Below, in pieces: positions 21,853-32,949 of a stretch of DNA of 64,000 bases. This DNA comes from Prosapia bicincta (Eukaryota > Arthropoda > Insecta > Hemiptera > Cercopidae). The position numbers and the translations under genes were made by a program. The DNA lies in the NCBI GenBank assembly GCA_036971475.1, contig JBAIZL010000008.1, forward strand, positions 12,919,788 through 12,983,787. Reading direction: 5' to 3'. The notes beneath the pieces were generated by a model. The model had not been told where the DNA came from, ran no database searches, and saw nothing but the letters and a program-made list of their open reading frames with translations. Positions within the stretch are counted from its first letter, which is position 1. The number at the start of each line of letters is the position of its first letter.

Positions 21853-22613
21853 GAAACCTCCACAGCAATTGTTCGTAATGCGAATAAAAGGTTATTAATT
21901 TAGACTAAGACTACACAATTACACAAGGGGTAAGACTATATGGTCCCAGACTCATGACGTGGACCACACTTACAAGACGGACTGACTTCACAAAACAAAC
22001 TACTTTAATTTAAACATTGCATAATTAATAACACCTTAACAAGCAAAAAAAAAAAACTGAACAATTTGCAACAAATTCCTAAATAATGTTGATGAAAAGT
22101 ACATGAATGATAAATTATGTAATTAGGTATAAATCCTGTATGTAAACTTCGTATTTAAAGACAATGGTGCGCACCAAATAAATAAGAACACTATTGAAGT
22201 GAGTTTATATTATTTTGATTAATAAGTGAAAGTGTTTTAATGCAATGAAGTAGCTAAAGAATATTGTGTAAAGGTATAATAGTATGTGTCAATACAAAAT
22301 ATTTTATGAATGTAAAAGAAAAGATGATTATAGATTTGTTTGTTAAAAAGTTTAATTTTTATTTGGAAAGGATAGTAAATCCAAGAAATAATTTTGTTTA
22401 TATTATGTTAATGTCGTATAAAAAGAAATTTTTTTTTTAGTTAAACAAATTTGTTATAATTATGGAAATGAAAGTAATAATAAAAGGGTTTATGATATGT
22501 TTCTTTTAAAGAAGAATAGTTTGGTTGCTAAATTAAAAGTCATTAATAAATTATAAAATTAAATCAAAACATTCAGTAAAAAAAAAGGAAGAAATGACAC
22601 AATTTTTTTTTTC
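21853..22613 (+). other. Gypsy 3' internal region
   Basis: This is AT-rich sequence between the integrase stop and the polypurine tract, with no env-like frame or recognisable domain. Confidence 0.5.
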
Positions 22614-22629
22614 AAGAGGGGGGAAAAAT
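22614..22629 (+). other. Polypurine tract of Gypsy relic
   Basis: The sequence aagaggggggaaaaat lies directly before the TGTAAC start of the LTR, as expected for the plus-strand primer of an LTR element. Confidence 0.65.
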
Positions 22630-22630
22630 A

Positions 22631-22759
22631 TGTAACACACTTTAGATGATGTTACATATTAAATTGGCAAGGTTCAGAAAACAAACGAGAATGTATTCAA
22701 AAATTTGTAATAATGTACAACTGTATAAAAAAAAATTGTAATGTATGAGAAATATTTTA
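22631..22759 (+). repeat. Gypsy 3' LTR, first part
   Basis: It starts TGTAACACAC right after the polypurine tract. It ends at the LINE H1 insertion, with one copy of the H1 target duplication (agaaatatttta) at 22,748-22,759. Confidence 0.6.
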
Positions 22760-22789
22760 TTTTTTTATTTTATTTATTTATTTTTTTAA

Positions 22790-23324
22790 CCCTGGTCTGA
22801 GCCCCCAAAACCCGCCCAGCCCTCGTGGCAGCCAACCTCTAGCGAGCTACCTCCGCCTCACATGCGCATGCGGTTAGTATCCCTACCACGAATGAAGGAA
22901 ACGGGATTGATTGCCCATGTACCAAGCTCATAAGCTCTTTCCATGGAGAATCAGGAGATAGTGAAATGAAACAGTACGATAAGTGTCGCGCTAAGAGCGG
23001 GATGAAAAAACCTGGCAAGAAAGAAACCCTGCCAGGAAAAATCCCGCGACAGATCATGCAGGAGCCCTGAGGGCTTGGATCACCTTATGCTATGGAATAA
23101 GGAGAGGTATTACCTTGCAAATACCTTGTTAGTGAGTCTATGGCAGGAATGGCATGCACCTCTTCTTCTGCTGCCTACTCGAAACTGAAAAGGCATGCAA
23201 TCAAATTATTACTTCCGTTGGGGCTAAGCTGCGGCCCTGGAGATGTGCCCCTGCGTCACCTGGAACATAACTGTGAAGCAGAATTTATTAGTATGTATAT
23301 TTTATTTTGGTGGTATGGTGTGAG
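22790..23324 (-). other. LINE H1 3' untranslated region with tRNA-like stretch
   Basis: On the plus strand, 22,800-22,930 includes gcggttagtatccctacc and gggattgattgccc, resembling the D-arm/anticodon-arm and T-arm part of an Asp-type tRNA. A diverged solo copy lies at 45,955-46,095. H2 lacks this part. The rest (23,050-23,324) is shared with H2. Confidence 0.55.
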
Positions 23325-25994
23325 CTAGGCGGTCAGTAAGGACAGCGGCCGTCTGTGTGTGTCGTGGGTGGGGTCATATCTACCCAGTGAGGAAATGAGT
23401 GTTGATGTTGTATGTGCGTGAGCCTGTTTGTAGAACTTTGTTGCTAAGTGTCGGAGGTGTTGTTTGATGAAAGGCACTTTTAAGTCAGTGTGAAGCAGTG
23501 TTAATCTTGTACATCTAGGTGCCTTCGTGATTATTCGCAAAACCTTGTTTTGGAATAACTGTAGTCTGCGTGTGCGTGTGTTACCTGCATGGCCCCAGAC
23601 GGGTGATGCGTAAGTGAGTATGCTGCGCAACATAGATACGTATATAGTAGTGGCCGCCCGTAGTGAAAGTGGGCTTGTTCTGTTAAGCATAGGATATAGT
23701 TGTGTTAATCTAAATGTTGCTTTTTTTAACGTGTTGGTAATGTGAGGGTCCCAAGTCAGGCCTCTGTCGAGTATGACTCCCAGATATTTGACCTGGTTCC
23801 CCCAGTGAATATCCTCGCCTAATAGTTTTAGAGGTGTGTTGAGTTGGTGTGTCCTACGTTTGGAGAGAAGCAAAGCCTGGCACTTGGCCACGTTCACCTT
23901 AACTCTCCAGTAGCTCAGCCATGATTCTAGTACTGTAAGGTGGTCCTGTAAATATAGGTGTATTAGATGTGGTTTCCATGACTGAGCGGATAACGCGGTG
24001 TCATCTGCAAATATGGCCACTTGTGTGTTGAGTGTTGTCGGTATGTCGTTGATGTAGATGTTGAACAATACGGGCCCAATAATTGAGCCCTGAGGGACTC
24101 CGGCCCGTATAGTCCGTAGTGTAGATTGAGCTTGATCTACATCAACCCTAAACTTACGGTTGGACAGGTATGAGCTAACTAGGTGTATGAGCCCGTCTGG
24201 AAAGCCATAGTGACGAAGTTTCGCTAAGAGCCCGTTGTGCCAGACCCGGTCAAAGGCCTTTTCAATGTCCAGGAAGACTACCCCAGTCGAGCAGTAATTA
24301 TTGAAACCCTTGGTTGCATGCTCCACCACTCTCATCAGCTGATGCGTAGCCGAGTGTTTTGTCCTGAAGCCAAATTGCTCTGGCCTCAGTATGTTGTGTG
24401 TGTGGATATGTTTGTTGATACGTTTGAGCAAAATTTTTTCAAATACCTTGCCCATGTATTCAACAAGCTTATCGGTCTATATGAATCAGGTTTGTTGTGG
24501 TCTTTTCCCGGTTTGGGGAAGACCAAGATCTTGGCCTCCTTCCAAGCGTCCGGGAAGTGTTGTGTCCGGAGTATAGCATTATAGATGTTTGACAGATAAA
24601 TGATCGCTTTCTCCGTGAGGTTTTTTTAGCGTTGTGTTGGTGATGGTGTCTGGTCCAGGAGCTTTCCTGGAGTTTGTTTGTGAGATTGCCCACTTTATCT
24701 CTGTGATTGTAGTGTCAGTGTTTAGCTCTAATGTAGGGCAATAGGCAAACTGTGCTGTTTCTAAATCTACTTTAGCTGTAACGGCTGCATCAGCTGGTTG
24801 GTCGTTTGGTTGGAACGTGCTCTCAAGCGTGTCAGCAAACAAGTTAACTTTGTCGACCGGGTCGCCCACCTGCCCATTCGGGCCGATGAGTGGCGGATAG
24901 CGCAGCGGTTCTCGCGTGAAGTGTTTGACCATCGGCCAGATGGGTGTGTCTGTTGTGTTTAAGGTCGCCAATTCCGCTTGGAAGCCATCGACTTTGTACT
25001 GAATTAGTTCCCGCCTAATTTGCCTCTTAAGGCGATTAAGTGTTGTGTGTGGAACGCATCTGTTTACCCCGTGTTGCAATGCCCGCCGGATCCTATTTCG
25101 CCGGGTGATTAGATGTAGTATGTGCCTTGGTATGTGTACATAGTGTCTGGGCTGACATTTAACTGGTACCGCGTTAGTAATCGCAGTACGTATTGCCGTC
25201 GTAAGGCTGCCGACGGCTTTGTCTATGTCCAGTGGTGAGTCGACATTTAGGATGGCAGGTAGAGTGCTGTCCAGCTGGGACTGGAATAACTCCCAGTCAG
25301 AAAGTCTGTAGTTCAGCACCTTCCTTAGCTCTTTGCGAGCAGGGCTTCCAGAAACCGCCATTATCACGGGGTAGTGATCTGAATTCAGATCTCTATCGAC
25401 GTGAAGTTGCGGCGACACTAGCAGACCTTTCGCAATAGCTATATCCAAAATGTCTTCCGTGTGGTAAGTGCTGTGGTGTGTTGGTTCAGGAGGGGCCAGC
25501 AGTATAGCTGTTGTGTTTTGTAAGAAGGTTTGGAGTTGCCGGTCTCCTGTGTTTGTAGACTTACAGCCCCAGCATGTGTGTTTAGAATTAAGGTCCCCGG
25601 CGACTATTACCCTACTACAGGTCTGTAGAAGAACTTCTAAATCGCGAGTGTAATCAACAGAACCCGGGGGTTTGTACGCTGATACAAGTGTTGTTGTGCT
25701 GCCGTTGAGCTCAAGCCTAATAGCTGTTGCTTCAACGCATGTGAGTGCGGGCAAAAACAATTCAAAATGTTTAATGCGTTTATCTATTATTATAGCCGTA
25801 CCGCCGCGGCTTCTAGTTGTCCTGTCAGTGCGGTAAACTTTAAAGTTTGGCATTGAGAATTTATCTTGGGGGTTTAGGTGTGTTTCTGTAATAAGCGCTA
25901 GTTTATAGTTGTTTCTTTGTATATAGCGAAGAAGCTCTAGTTTTTTATATTTAACGCCGTTGGCATTCCATATCAGGACCGGTAACCTATCCAT
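23325..25994 (-). pseudogene. Jockey-type ORF2 (endonuclease-RT), LINE H1
   Basis: The ATG at 25,994 opens MDRLPVLIWNANGVK. Endonuclease motifs are LALITETHL, TLVSAYKPPGSV, VIVAGDLNSKHTCWG and LNSDHYPVIM. The frame then changes at a run of seven A (T7 at 24,621-24,627), shared with H2. RT continues with DSYRPISLLNT, a one-base loss near 24,455 that H2 does not share, EQFGFRTKHSATHQL, VVFLDIEKAFDRVWH, AGVPQGSIIGPVLFNIYIND and the active site AIFADDTAL. It ends at 23,325. No RNase H is present. The domain set fits the Jockey group. Function in the family is target-primed reverse transcription. Confidence 0.88.
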
Positions 25995-27488
25995 GGTTGA
26001 CAGAAGAGACGTACTGGATGAAGGAAGTCAGGAATTCTGAGAAGGTTTTGGGAGGTGAGGATAAGGTCTTGACAATGAAAAGACCCAGTCCGCCCGTGAA
26101 GGCTTCCCAGGTCAGAGCAGAGTTAACAACTCTTAGGAGCGGTTCAAAGGTCCCTTTCGCCCAGTCTATAGAAGCGGACGAGGTAGGTATGGTCAGGGGT
26201 GGGTTAACGTGGACTGCAGGAGCCACATGTGGCTCTGGCTGAGGTTGGGAAACCGTCCTGGCCTTTGTGGGCTTGGGGCGTTTATCCTCTCTTTCCTTTT
26301 GCGGGGATTAACCCTGGCTTTAGGAATGGGGGGTGTCGTTGACGACCCTGCCTTAGGGCCAGAAATGGTATTGGGTGTCAGTAAGTTAGGTGTTGGAATT
26401 AGGGCCGGTTTGGGGGAAGTAATGGTAGGAGGTGGCATTTGCACTGGCTTCCCAGAGGTAGCCGAAGCAGATGCTTGGGCTTAGGAAATGTTCGGTGTTG
26501 TGTACCGTGGAGCAGGCACCTGTGTTTTTGTTTTGGCTGAAGGGGCCGGTTTTGGGGTTTTATCCCCATCGACCTTCTTCTTTGCCTGGGCCTTGGATTT
26601 GGCGGCCTGCTTGTAAATGGCGCAGCCTCGATAGTTCGCGGTGTGGTTAGCCCCGCAGAGGATACACTTGAAGTGGTCTCGATCCTTTGTGCAGGTCTTG
26701 GAATCGTGGCCCTCGCCACATTTAACGCACCGAGGAGTAGCCTTACAACAGCTTGTTGTATGACCTATCCTCTGGCAGTTGAAGCATTGCACAGGACCTG
26801 TGGGCTGCCTGTAAGCTTCCACTCGTACCCGCATGAAGCAAATACTGGTCAGCGCCATTGCTTCACGAGCGTCATTTTCGGACGCTAGCTCCACAAGGAA
26901 CATGGGCAGAGGCTCCTTGGTAAAGTGTCCCTTCATTTGAGACACTTTGAGGACCTCCATACCCCTGCTTTTAAGGTCGTTTCCGACCTCCGCTGTTTCG
27001 GTGGATTCATCCACCCCTCGAACTACTACTTTAAATGTCCTCGCATTTTCGAGGCGGAATACGTGGTGGGGCACACCCTTCTCCCCAAGGTACCTCTGGA
27101 GGTTAACATAGTCTTCGTAGGTGCTGGTTTGGAGCTTCACTTCATCCTTCACCTTCGTTGCTAAATAAAAGTAAGGGTTGTATTTGGACTTGAATTCCTT
27201 ACTAATGTCGATTAAGCGGTGGTGATCTGGGTAGATCGTGATTGCAGGGATTTTGGCCGCTGCCCCGGTAGATTTTATGTTTTTAGCTAAGTCTGTCATA
27301 GGCGAGTCCGTGACCATTTGTGGAGCTCTGTGAGCCACTGCGCTGGCAACAGCGCCGGCGGTCTTTCGTTTCGCCGTGTTTTCGGTACCGGAGTCGGACT
27401 GGCGAGTCTGCTTCTTCCTCTTCCTCCTTACGACAGGCCGATACCCGGCATCATCGTTGGCGGATTCAGCAGCAGAACCCTCCGTCAT
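25987..27488 (-). pseudogene. Jockey-type ORF1 (Gag-like), LINE H1
   Basis: The N-terminus (MTEGSAAESANDDAGYR) leads into a basic stretch, a fold ending VVVRGVDESTETAEVG, and three knuckles: CFNCQRIGHTTSCC, CVKCGEGHDSKTC and CILCGANHTANYRGC. The C-terminal part is Pro/Lys/Ala-rich. A premature stop interrupts it at 26,481 where H2 has Tyr, and a one-base loss near 26,300 shifts the tail. The frame ends at 25,987 and overlaps the ORF2 start by eight bases. It is the RNA-binding partner of ORF2. Confidence 0.85.
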
Positions 27489-27506
27489 AGTGTAAGAAAT
27501 ATTTTA

Positions 27507-28371
27507 ATGAGATCTCTGGTTGTTAGTGACATCTAACGGAGAATTTTAAAACGTGTATTAAAATCGGGATGCGCCCCCCGGATGCGCGGTAGGTAGGAAG
27601 GTTGCTCGCAAATACAATATAAGCTCTCTTTTAGCCAAGATGTAAAGGGCAACGGACGTGTCCGAGAGCAAGAAAAATTTTTATTTTGTTTTCGAAGTTT
27701 AATTTAAACCTCCTTTTTAAAACATGTTATAATCGTGAGATAGAAGACAGCGTACGCAACCAAGTACAAGATGGGACGCTGAAGTTACCGATGTTACCGA
27801 AGTTCCTGAAACTTTCCACGAGGAGGACGCGAGGTTACCAGATGTGAATGCAGCTAAGTGAACGATTTAAGACTTTAAAGATTTATTTCAAAATTTAAAA
27901 CGTTATACAGCATAATTCAAACTAAAGAACCTTGAACGTTTCAATTCATTTACATAACAGTAATTTACGCACACTTTGGTGCAATTGTGTTCACCTTGAA
28001 TTATGAAATTTGATTATAAAAAAAAGGGGAAGCAAACTCGAGTTTAGATTCATTTACAGCCATTGATTGATTAATTGTTTGTTAGAATGTTATCCTTAAA
28101 AATTCATAAATTAAATATTAAATGTCCGTAACTGAATGTCAAGAAATTTGTATCATGATTGTAACTTACCTTTTGTTTGCTGAATAAAAAGAGTATAATT
28201 TGCTTTAATTGCATTTAATCGAGTAATTATGTAACCAGCACACAATTCTTGCATTTCAAGTTAATAAGCCTTAAGATTTAATTTAATGAGACTCTGCTAA
28301 TTTAAATGATTTAATCTTGTATTTTAAAGTATTACAATGTAACGGAGTTCTACCATCAAAGGCGTTACAGA
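27507..28371 (+). repeat. Gypsy 3' LTR, second part
   Basis: It continues after the H1 insertion and includes a GC-rich patch (27,560-27,600). A natural end is gcgttaca at 28,366-28,371, which pairs as an inverted repeat with the TGTAAC start at 22,631. The total would be about 994 bp. The end point is inferred because the 5' LTR is missing. Confidence 0.45.
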
Positions 28372-28439
28372 TAGGCGGTTATTATTACGCCTAAACTGTA
28401 AGCTAGAACTAAAAAATTAAAGCTTAAACTAAAAGAATT

Positions 28440-28740
28440 TAAATTTAATAACAACGTTACAAAAGTCTTCATAATACTTAATGAAGGAATAATTTGTACA
28501 CAAATTAATTCTGCTCTATGAAATGAACATTTTCGAAAGAAGAAAATATTGTCTGTAGGTAGCATTACTATATGGTAAAATATATATTTGTTTTGTTAAA
28601 AATAATAATAAGTACTTCCTATTTTAGCAATAGGTTTTTTGCTATTGACTACAGCTCATAGTTAGCGGCACTGCACTAAAATTTTTTTAAATCTATTTTT
28701 TAATAATGGTAATTTTCAAACAAATAGTTGACATGTTCAT
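28440..28740 (+). repeat. Repeat R2, partial copy
   Basis: It matches 15,290-15,560 (gaaatgaacattttcgaaag, tattgtctgtaggtag, acagctcatagttagcggca) in the same orientation. Confidence 0.65.
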
Positions 28741-29334
28741 TTCCATGAGCAAATGATTAAATTCATTTAAAGAAAATGTACAAACTGTTATCGCCTAAAA
28801 ACCAAATATAACTTGCATGTGATGGACTTGATGTAAAGTTATAAAACAAACAAAATTATAATAGTTTTTGAGGCAGTTTATCTAAACATTTTATTGGTTT
28901 TAAGCTGATTTATTATATATGTTATTATTATATATTTTAGGCAAATTATTTACTTCTGTCATATACAATTGGAGCTACTTCAAGGTCAGAAAATGTAATA
29001 AAGAAAAGCCTACAGCCCAGCTATCTCAACAATATAACTCCTAATTTGATGGTGAGGGTGGAATCATAGGGTTTTAATTTGCTATCAAGAGCAAAACAAA
29101 TGAAGTAGCTGCTTTAAAGCCACAAACTGAAAAAGCTTTGATTTTACAGAGTAGGAAGAAAGATTAGATGAAGTGAGGGGAGTAATTTATAATTGTGTTA
29201 TATCACCTTAAGCTTATGTTTATATGTTTCTAAATACTTCTTGCAGGTTAAATTTGGCAGCAATTTCACAATGTCAATACTTCTGTAAAATGTGTTGAAA
29301 ATCGTAAACTTTTTTTCAATAATACTGCAGGTAT
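28741..29334. other. Gene-free AT-rich stretch
   Basis: I see no gene, known repeat or regulatory signature. Confidence 0.5.
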
Positions 29335-30035
29335 TTAAATGTTAGTAAAATTAACTTTTATAAGTTATTGAAGTAATGCAGTTAAATTTATTTGCAAAAA
29401 TTAGTTCAAATTCATTGTTTACAAGTTTTATTTAAAACAATTAGGGGCAGAAAAATAAAGGAGTATATGTGGTTTTTCACAAAATATAGCCTAGTTTGTT
29501 ATAAGTTTGAAACTAAATGTACTAAATATGTTTTTGTCAACCAAATTGTTTTTACAAATATTTTCATTTTCAGATTTCACAATTATTGGATTATACTATT
29601 CTCGTGTAAATAAATTATTATTTTTTTTTTTGTTAGATGTGGAAAGCTACAAAAAAAAATGTGTGACACTATAAAAAAAATAATTAACGGAATATATGAA
29701 TTAAAAAATATCTAACTAAATTGTATAATATTTTATACAATGTTCTGTGTTTAACAATACCATGTAGGTTTACTTAGTTTTAATTCAAAAGTGTAGGTGG
29801 CTCTGTAAATGGTTTTACCTATTTTCTTAAGAAAAAGTGATTTTTTAATGAAATTCGTAAACAGAACAAGTAACTTATAATGTACTTAGTACGTATGATA
29901 TATTAGTTTAACATGTAAGAGGAGGAACGTTGTATAGTTTTGCGTAATAAATAAAAATTCGTAATATATAAAATACTTCTCACCATCTAATTAGAAATTT
30001 TATAAAGTTAGACCCAACGTTTAGTTAAACTTGTA
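29335..30035 (+). repeat. Repeat P1, long copy 3
   Basis: About 700 bp shared with 35,160-35,840 (ttcaaattcattgtttacaa, ttaaaacaatta, gaaactaaatgtacta, aaaattcgtaat). Its right half is inverted relative to the copies at 13.1 and 14.2 kb. It ends agacccaacgtttagttaaa immediately before LINE ORF1 sequence. Confidence 0.7.
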
Positions 30036-30039
30036 TAGC

Positions 30040-30280
30040 ACTAACTGTGGACTCTGATGCTGAATCAATCGCGGACCACACCGGGTACCGGAAGGTGATC
30101 CGACGAAATAGGAGGCAGCAGGCCCGCTCCTCTGATTATAACGAGACCAAGCGGAAGTCTTCCGGAGCTACGGACATTGTGTTCTTGCCACAAAACACAG
30201 ACTAATAGATATCAGCAAAGAATACCAGAAGTATGAGCAGTACTTCTACATGGCCACTATAGTCAAAGGTTCTAGCACAC
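30040..30280 (+). pseudogene. LINE H-related ORF1 fragment
   Basis: Translated pieces are SIADHTGYRKVIRRNRRQQA and, further on, HRLIDISKEYQKYEQYFYMA. They correspond to the N-terminal region of LINE H ORF1 (GYRPVVRRKRKKQTR and HRLIDISKEFKSKYNPYFYL). A stop and deletions separate them. The fragment ends near 30,280. Confidence 0.65.
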
Positions 30281-30439
30281 AAAAAAAGTCTGCCATTATT
30301 CTCACCAATAATAAAACCATCCACAGTCCTTCCACCAACAAGTCATTTAAAAACGAGTGCTGGAACCACATGATACAAACAGCCAGTGTTAAATAACAGA
30401 CTCTGCAAACCCACGGGGTCCACCTTAACCCCTTCTTTC

Positions 30440-30600
30440 TAATGACTGAGCAATAGTAATATATCGCTCGCGAGGCACAGGAATCGACCTCTGTGCCTCG
30501 TCTATGAGCCACCTTGTAGGTCGACTATTCTAAAAGCCACACCTCAAATATCCCAAGTCTGTCCAAAAACAGTCACCAAAAGGTTGCCTTACACCAGGCA
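30440..30600 (+). repeat. 3' end fragment of a LINE F-family element
   Basis: The stretch aggaatcgacctctgtgcct, cgtctatgagccacc and ccacacctca matches the end of ORF2 and the start of the 3' untranslated region of LINE F (42,914-42,985). Confidence 0.55.
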
Positions 30601-30978
30601 AATAACATTTTTTCTAAATTTAATTGGAAATAGACCTCACAAACACTCTGAAGCGTCTAGTCACAAACAGCCAAGAACCTTACAATACAGTCCACATCTA
30701 TATTCTACCTGCCGTAGATATGTTAATAGAGACAGCATTCATTGGAGCCATAGAGTTCCGCCGAAGATCCAAGGACATGTATACTCCAACACAATCCCCG
30801 ATCTCATCAATAAACAAACGGACAGGGCCTATTACAGCCATAATAATCTATCCAGATGAACACCGGCAAGCAGCGACTTCCAGAAGAAACAAAGGAAAAC
30901 AATTGAAATTGAGATTGTTTGCTTTACGAGTCGAAACGTACAGGCTCCCACCGGCCCAATGCAGTGCTTTATATGCAT

Positions 30979-31026
30979 CAGGCGCGTATCCAGCGACTTC
31001 CTTTAGGGGGGGGGGGCGATCGATGC

Positions 31027-31099
<73 letters not shown>

Positions 31100-31103
31100 T
31101 ATG

Positions 31104-31162
<59 letters not shown>

Positions 31163-31632
31163 CTGTGCGTGTATGTAAAAACATGTAACAAAAATGCTTA
31201 AAATTTGAAAATATTTAATGATTTTAAATTTTATAAGTATTACTTATTTAACAATAGGATCAAATATCAAATAAAAATTAGGCCGAGAAAACGCGTCACA
31301 TTTTCAAATTAAAAATTAAAATTTTATTTCTTATTTACACTAAAAGACGAATTAACTTAAGTAAATTAAGTTGAAATTTGAGCGTATTTATAAACATAGA
31401 CTGGCATTTGATAAGTGATTCTATTTTTGTAATTATTCAAAGAGCATTACAATGTTACAAAATTATTATTATATTTATTACAGTTAGGATTTTATATTTG
31501 AGAAAATATATAATAACTTAATTATCGAAAAAGTCCTAATTTAATAATATATTGTCAATTTTTAACCCAAAGTTCTTGAAGGTTGGGGGGGGGGGGTCAA
31601 TCGCCCCATCGCCTCCCTTGGATACGCGCCTG
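30979..31632. mobile_element. 654-bp terminal-inverted-repeat element (MITE-like)
   Basis: The left end CAGGCGCGTATCCA (30,979-30,992) is repeated perfectly inverted at the right end (31,619-31,632), and each end is followed inward by a long G-run facing the interior. Flanks are atgcat (30,973-30,978) and ttgcat (31,633-31,638), a 5-6-bp target duplication. Removing it rejoins a LINE zinc-knuckle reading frame. No transposase frame is present, so it is non-autonomous. The superfamily is not certain. Confidence 0.8.
31027..31162. repeat. (TA)n and (TG)n microsatellite
   Basis: Long (TA)n with a short catatgtatg interruption near 31,100 is followed by (TG)n. It lies inside the inverted-repeat element. 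All open frames through it (Ile-Tyr repeats) are artefacts. Confidence 0.95.
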
Positions 31633-32949
31633 TTGCATGAGGATAGGCCACAAAACAAGTTGTTACAGACAAAATCCTCGGTGCGTCAAGTGTGGCGACA
31701 AGCACAATTCGAGGGACTCCACTAAGGATCGCGAACACTTCAAGTGTGACCCTTGTGGATTGATCCACATCGCGGACTATCGCGGATGCACTATTTACTA
31801 AGCATGCCTCCAAAATCAATACCCAAGCAAACAAACAGGCTGAAGGGGGAGGTAATGCCAACCGCCGACCCCTAACCTCTACGCCCAGGCATCAAAACCG
31901 GCCCCCTCAGTAGGGCAGGCACTGCTGCCAACACTAACTACCCCTAAACCGGCTCTCTCAAAAGCAGTACTTCCAACACTTTAACCCTTACCGACCCGGG
32001 GCCCAGCTCCGTCTGCTGCTACCGAGCAGCCCGCACCACCACCCTTCCGCAGGCGAGAGTCACCCTCCCGCCCAAGAATCCAAGGGAGAGGCGAGCAAAG
32101 CCAACGGCATCAAAGGCAAATTCCAGCTCGCCCATCGCCAACACCAGCCCTGGTGCCAGAGACACATCTCAAACCCCTTGATAAATTCACAATACCTAAC
32201 TTAAAAAAATACCGCACAGATAGAACACGCACAAGGATAAACACGCGACTATAATAATAAACAAACAAGTAAACACTTTTAATTGCTTATGCTCGCACGC
32301 GTTGAAGCAACAGCTGTCAAGTTGTAGCTCAACGGCAACCTAACAACACTCATATCAGCGTACAACCCCCCTAGTACAAATGACTACACTCGTGACTTGG
32401 AGGTCTTCCTTTAGACCTACAATCGGACAATCATCGCCAGGTACCTAACTTTAAACACACAAGCTGGGGCTGCAGGGCAACCAACACTGGTAGCAAGCCC
32501 TTACACCAATACATGCAAGCAGCCACAGCCATACTACTGGCCCCCCACTGAACCAACACACTACAGTACAAGACACACTGAAGACATCCTAGACGTGGCA
32601 ATTACTAAGGAACTCCTGGTCTCGAAAGAGCTTAGCGTGGACAGGGTACTGAATTCGTATCACTATACTGTGATAATAACGGCAGAATGGAGCCAATTTC
32701 ACAAGGGACCACGAAGGTTAAAAAACTATTGACTGGCGGACATGTGAGATGGAGGCAGCTCTCGAGAGGTTGGTTGCCACGAGGGTTAAGTGGGCTTCGG
32801 GGGCTCACACCCATGTTGGAGGAGGAAAAAGACATGTATACTTGGCCGCACGGCAAACGTCTGAGAGGTGTACACCATTGATACCCTGATGTTCAACAGG
32901 GTGACAATAGAAAATTATTCCTCAAGACCATGTGACAGAGATATGGCCA

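Larger units (their letters stand above)
22760..27494 (-). mobile_element. Jockey-type LINE H1, with target duplication
   Basis: It is flanked by agaaatatttta at 22,748-22,759 and 27,495-27,506 (12-bp target duplication). The 3' end is an A/TAAA-rich tail (22,760-22,789 as read on plus) and the 5' end begins six bases before the ORF1 ATG. It carries both ORFs, each broken. Its sequence is nearly identical to H2 at 46.1-50.5 kb. It has an extra ~235 bp in the 3' untranslated region that H2 lacks. Confidence 0.88.
19360..28371 (+). mobile_element. Ty3/Gypsy relic, 5' truncated, with 3' LTR split by LINE H1
   Basis: The order is RT, RNase H, integrase (19,360-21,852), an AT-rich 3' region, a polypurine tract (22,614-22,629) and an LTR starting TGTAACAC at 22,631. 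The LTR is interrupted at 22,759 by LINE H1 and resumes at 27,507. A plausible end is GTTACA at 28,371, inverted relative to TGTAAC. Gag, protease and the 5' LTR are absent. Confidence 0.7.
30810..32760 (+). pseudogene. Decayed LINE H-related copy (ORF1 to endonuclease)
   Basis: Recognisable pieces, in LINE order: IIIYPDEHR, LRVETYRLP (ORF1 before the knuckles); after the inverted-repeat insertion, RIGHKTSCYRQNPRC, CVKCGDKHNSRDS and CDPCGLIHIADYRGC (zinc knuckles, 31,640-31,795); KFTIPNLKKYRTDRTRTR (start of endonuclease, ~32,175); PTEPTHYSTRHTEDILDVAI and LNSYHYTVII (32,550-32,680), where His in the usual SDH motif is preceded by Tyr. Many stops and deletions. The copy is related to, but clearly older than, H1 and H2. 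Confidence 0.75.

Noticed and set aside
30919..31191. Open frames of Ile-Tyr and His-Thr repeats on both strands
   Set aside because: They are translations of the (TA)n/(TG)n microsatellite.
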